Source of the DNA: Gemmatimonadota bacterium
GTDB taxonomy: Bacteria; Gemmatimonadota; Gemmatimonadetes; Gemmatimonadales; GWC2-71-9
Direction of reading: 5' to 3'
NCBI GenBank assembly: GCA_003220905.1
Contig: QHTS01000135.1
Location: 1 to 13,591 of the forward strand
DNA length: 13,591 nt
How positions within the stretch are numbered: the first letter of the stretch is position 1; every line of letters starts with the position of its first letter. Of the stretch, positions 13,445 to 13,591 are shown in pieces. Under the pieces are notes generated by a model. The model saw only the letters and a list, made by a program, of their open reading frames with translations. It did no database searches and was not told where the DNA came from. A program made the position numbers and the translations under genes.

Positions 13445-13591
13445 GCGCGTTCCGGGTCGAGGTGCGCGTGATGCCCCGCGCCGCCCTGCTCGACCCGCAG
13501 GGCCAGGCGGTGGAGCACGCCCTGCACGCCCTGGGCTTCGGCGAGGTCGCCCGGGTGCGGATGGGCAAGCATCTGGTGTTCGAGGTGAAGG
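13441..13591 (+). CDS. purS: PurS, small subunit of FGAM synthetase (partial)
   Basis: Fifty codons are visible before the right edge. PurS is a small (about 80-residue) protein that bridges PurQ and PurL in the split formylglycinamidine ribonucleotide synthase of many bacteria. The visible residues FRVEVRVMPRAALLDPQGQA, then VEHALHALGF and VRMGKHLVFEV, match the family's beta-alpha-beta start, including the 'LDPQG' turn. The ATG at 13441 overlaps the pssA stop (ATGA) and follows a strong GGGGGAGG. purQ and purL would be expected just beyond the window, but that cannot be seen. Confidence 0.93.
   Translation, partial: MSAFRVEVRVMPRAALLDPQGQAVEHALHALGFGEVARVRMGKHLVFEVK

Overview
This is a GC-rich (roughly 65-70%, judged by eye), gene-dense bacterial window with 15 protein-coding genes, two of them cut by the window edges. 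Junctions are tight, stop/start overlaps are frequent, and about half the starts are non-ATG. I see no rRNA, tRNA, CRISPR, phage or IS transposase. No stretch over 300 bases lacks a gene; the spacers are 5295-5444, 6243-6300, 6910-6941 and 8007-8126. The base composition, the PurS-type (split FGAM synthetase) purine pathway, the animal-like PurB and the gene order suggest Gemmatimonadota or a similar soil or uncultured lineage. That is an inference from style, not a demonstrated placement.

Minus strand, right to left: trpD (8006-6942), then, beyond an opposing lexA, trpC (6242-5445), trpB (5294-4092), a HEAT-repeat protein (4095-2419), an HD-GYP protein (2422-935), trpA (942-142) and the start of a membrane protein (145-1). 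This is a trpD-C-B-A series with no trpF, trpE or trpG in view. It is interrupted twice: by lexA between trpD and trpC, and by two signalling-type genes between trpB and trpA. Those two genes are joined to each other and to trpB and trpA by 4-8 nt overlaps. They appear to share a homologous N-terminal module of about 100 residues, which makes them the best candidate here for an undescribed functional unit. The trpC-trpB spacer holds a 25-bp perfect inverted repeat built from tandem TGCGGAA-type heptamers.

Plus strand: lexA (6301-6909) converges on trpD. Its short upstream region carries two copies of TTCGGT-N5-TTCGGG, a plausible autoregulatory operator. From 8127 a seven-gene run leads off the right edge: truA, tal, purB, purC, psd, pssA, purS (partial). 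It is driven by a promoter-like element whose predicted start site falls on the truA GTG codon, so truA may be leaderless. trpD has a divergent TTGACA-type promoter in the same 120-bp spacer. The run combines tRNA pseudouridylation, pentose-phosphate carbon shuffling, purine synthesis and phosphatidylserine/phosphatidylethanolamine synthesis, with the lipid genes lying between purC and purS.
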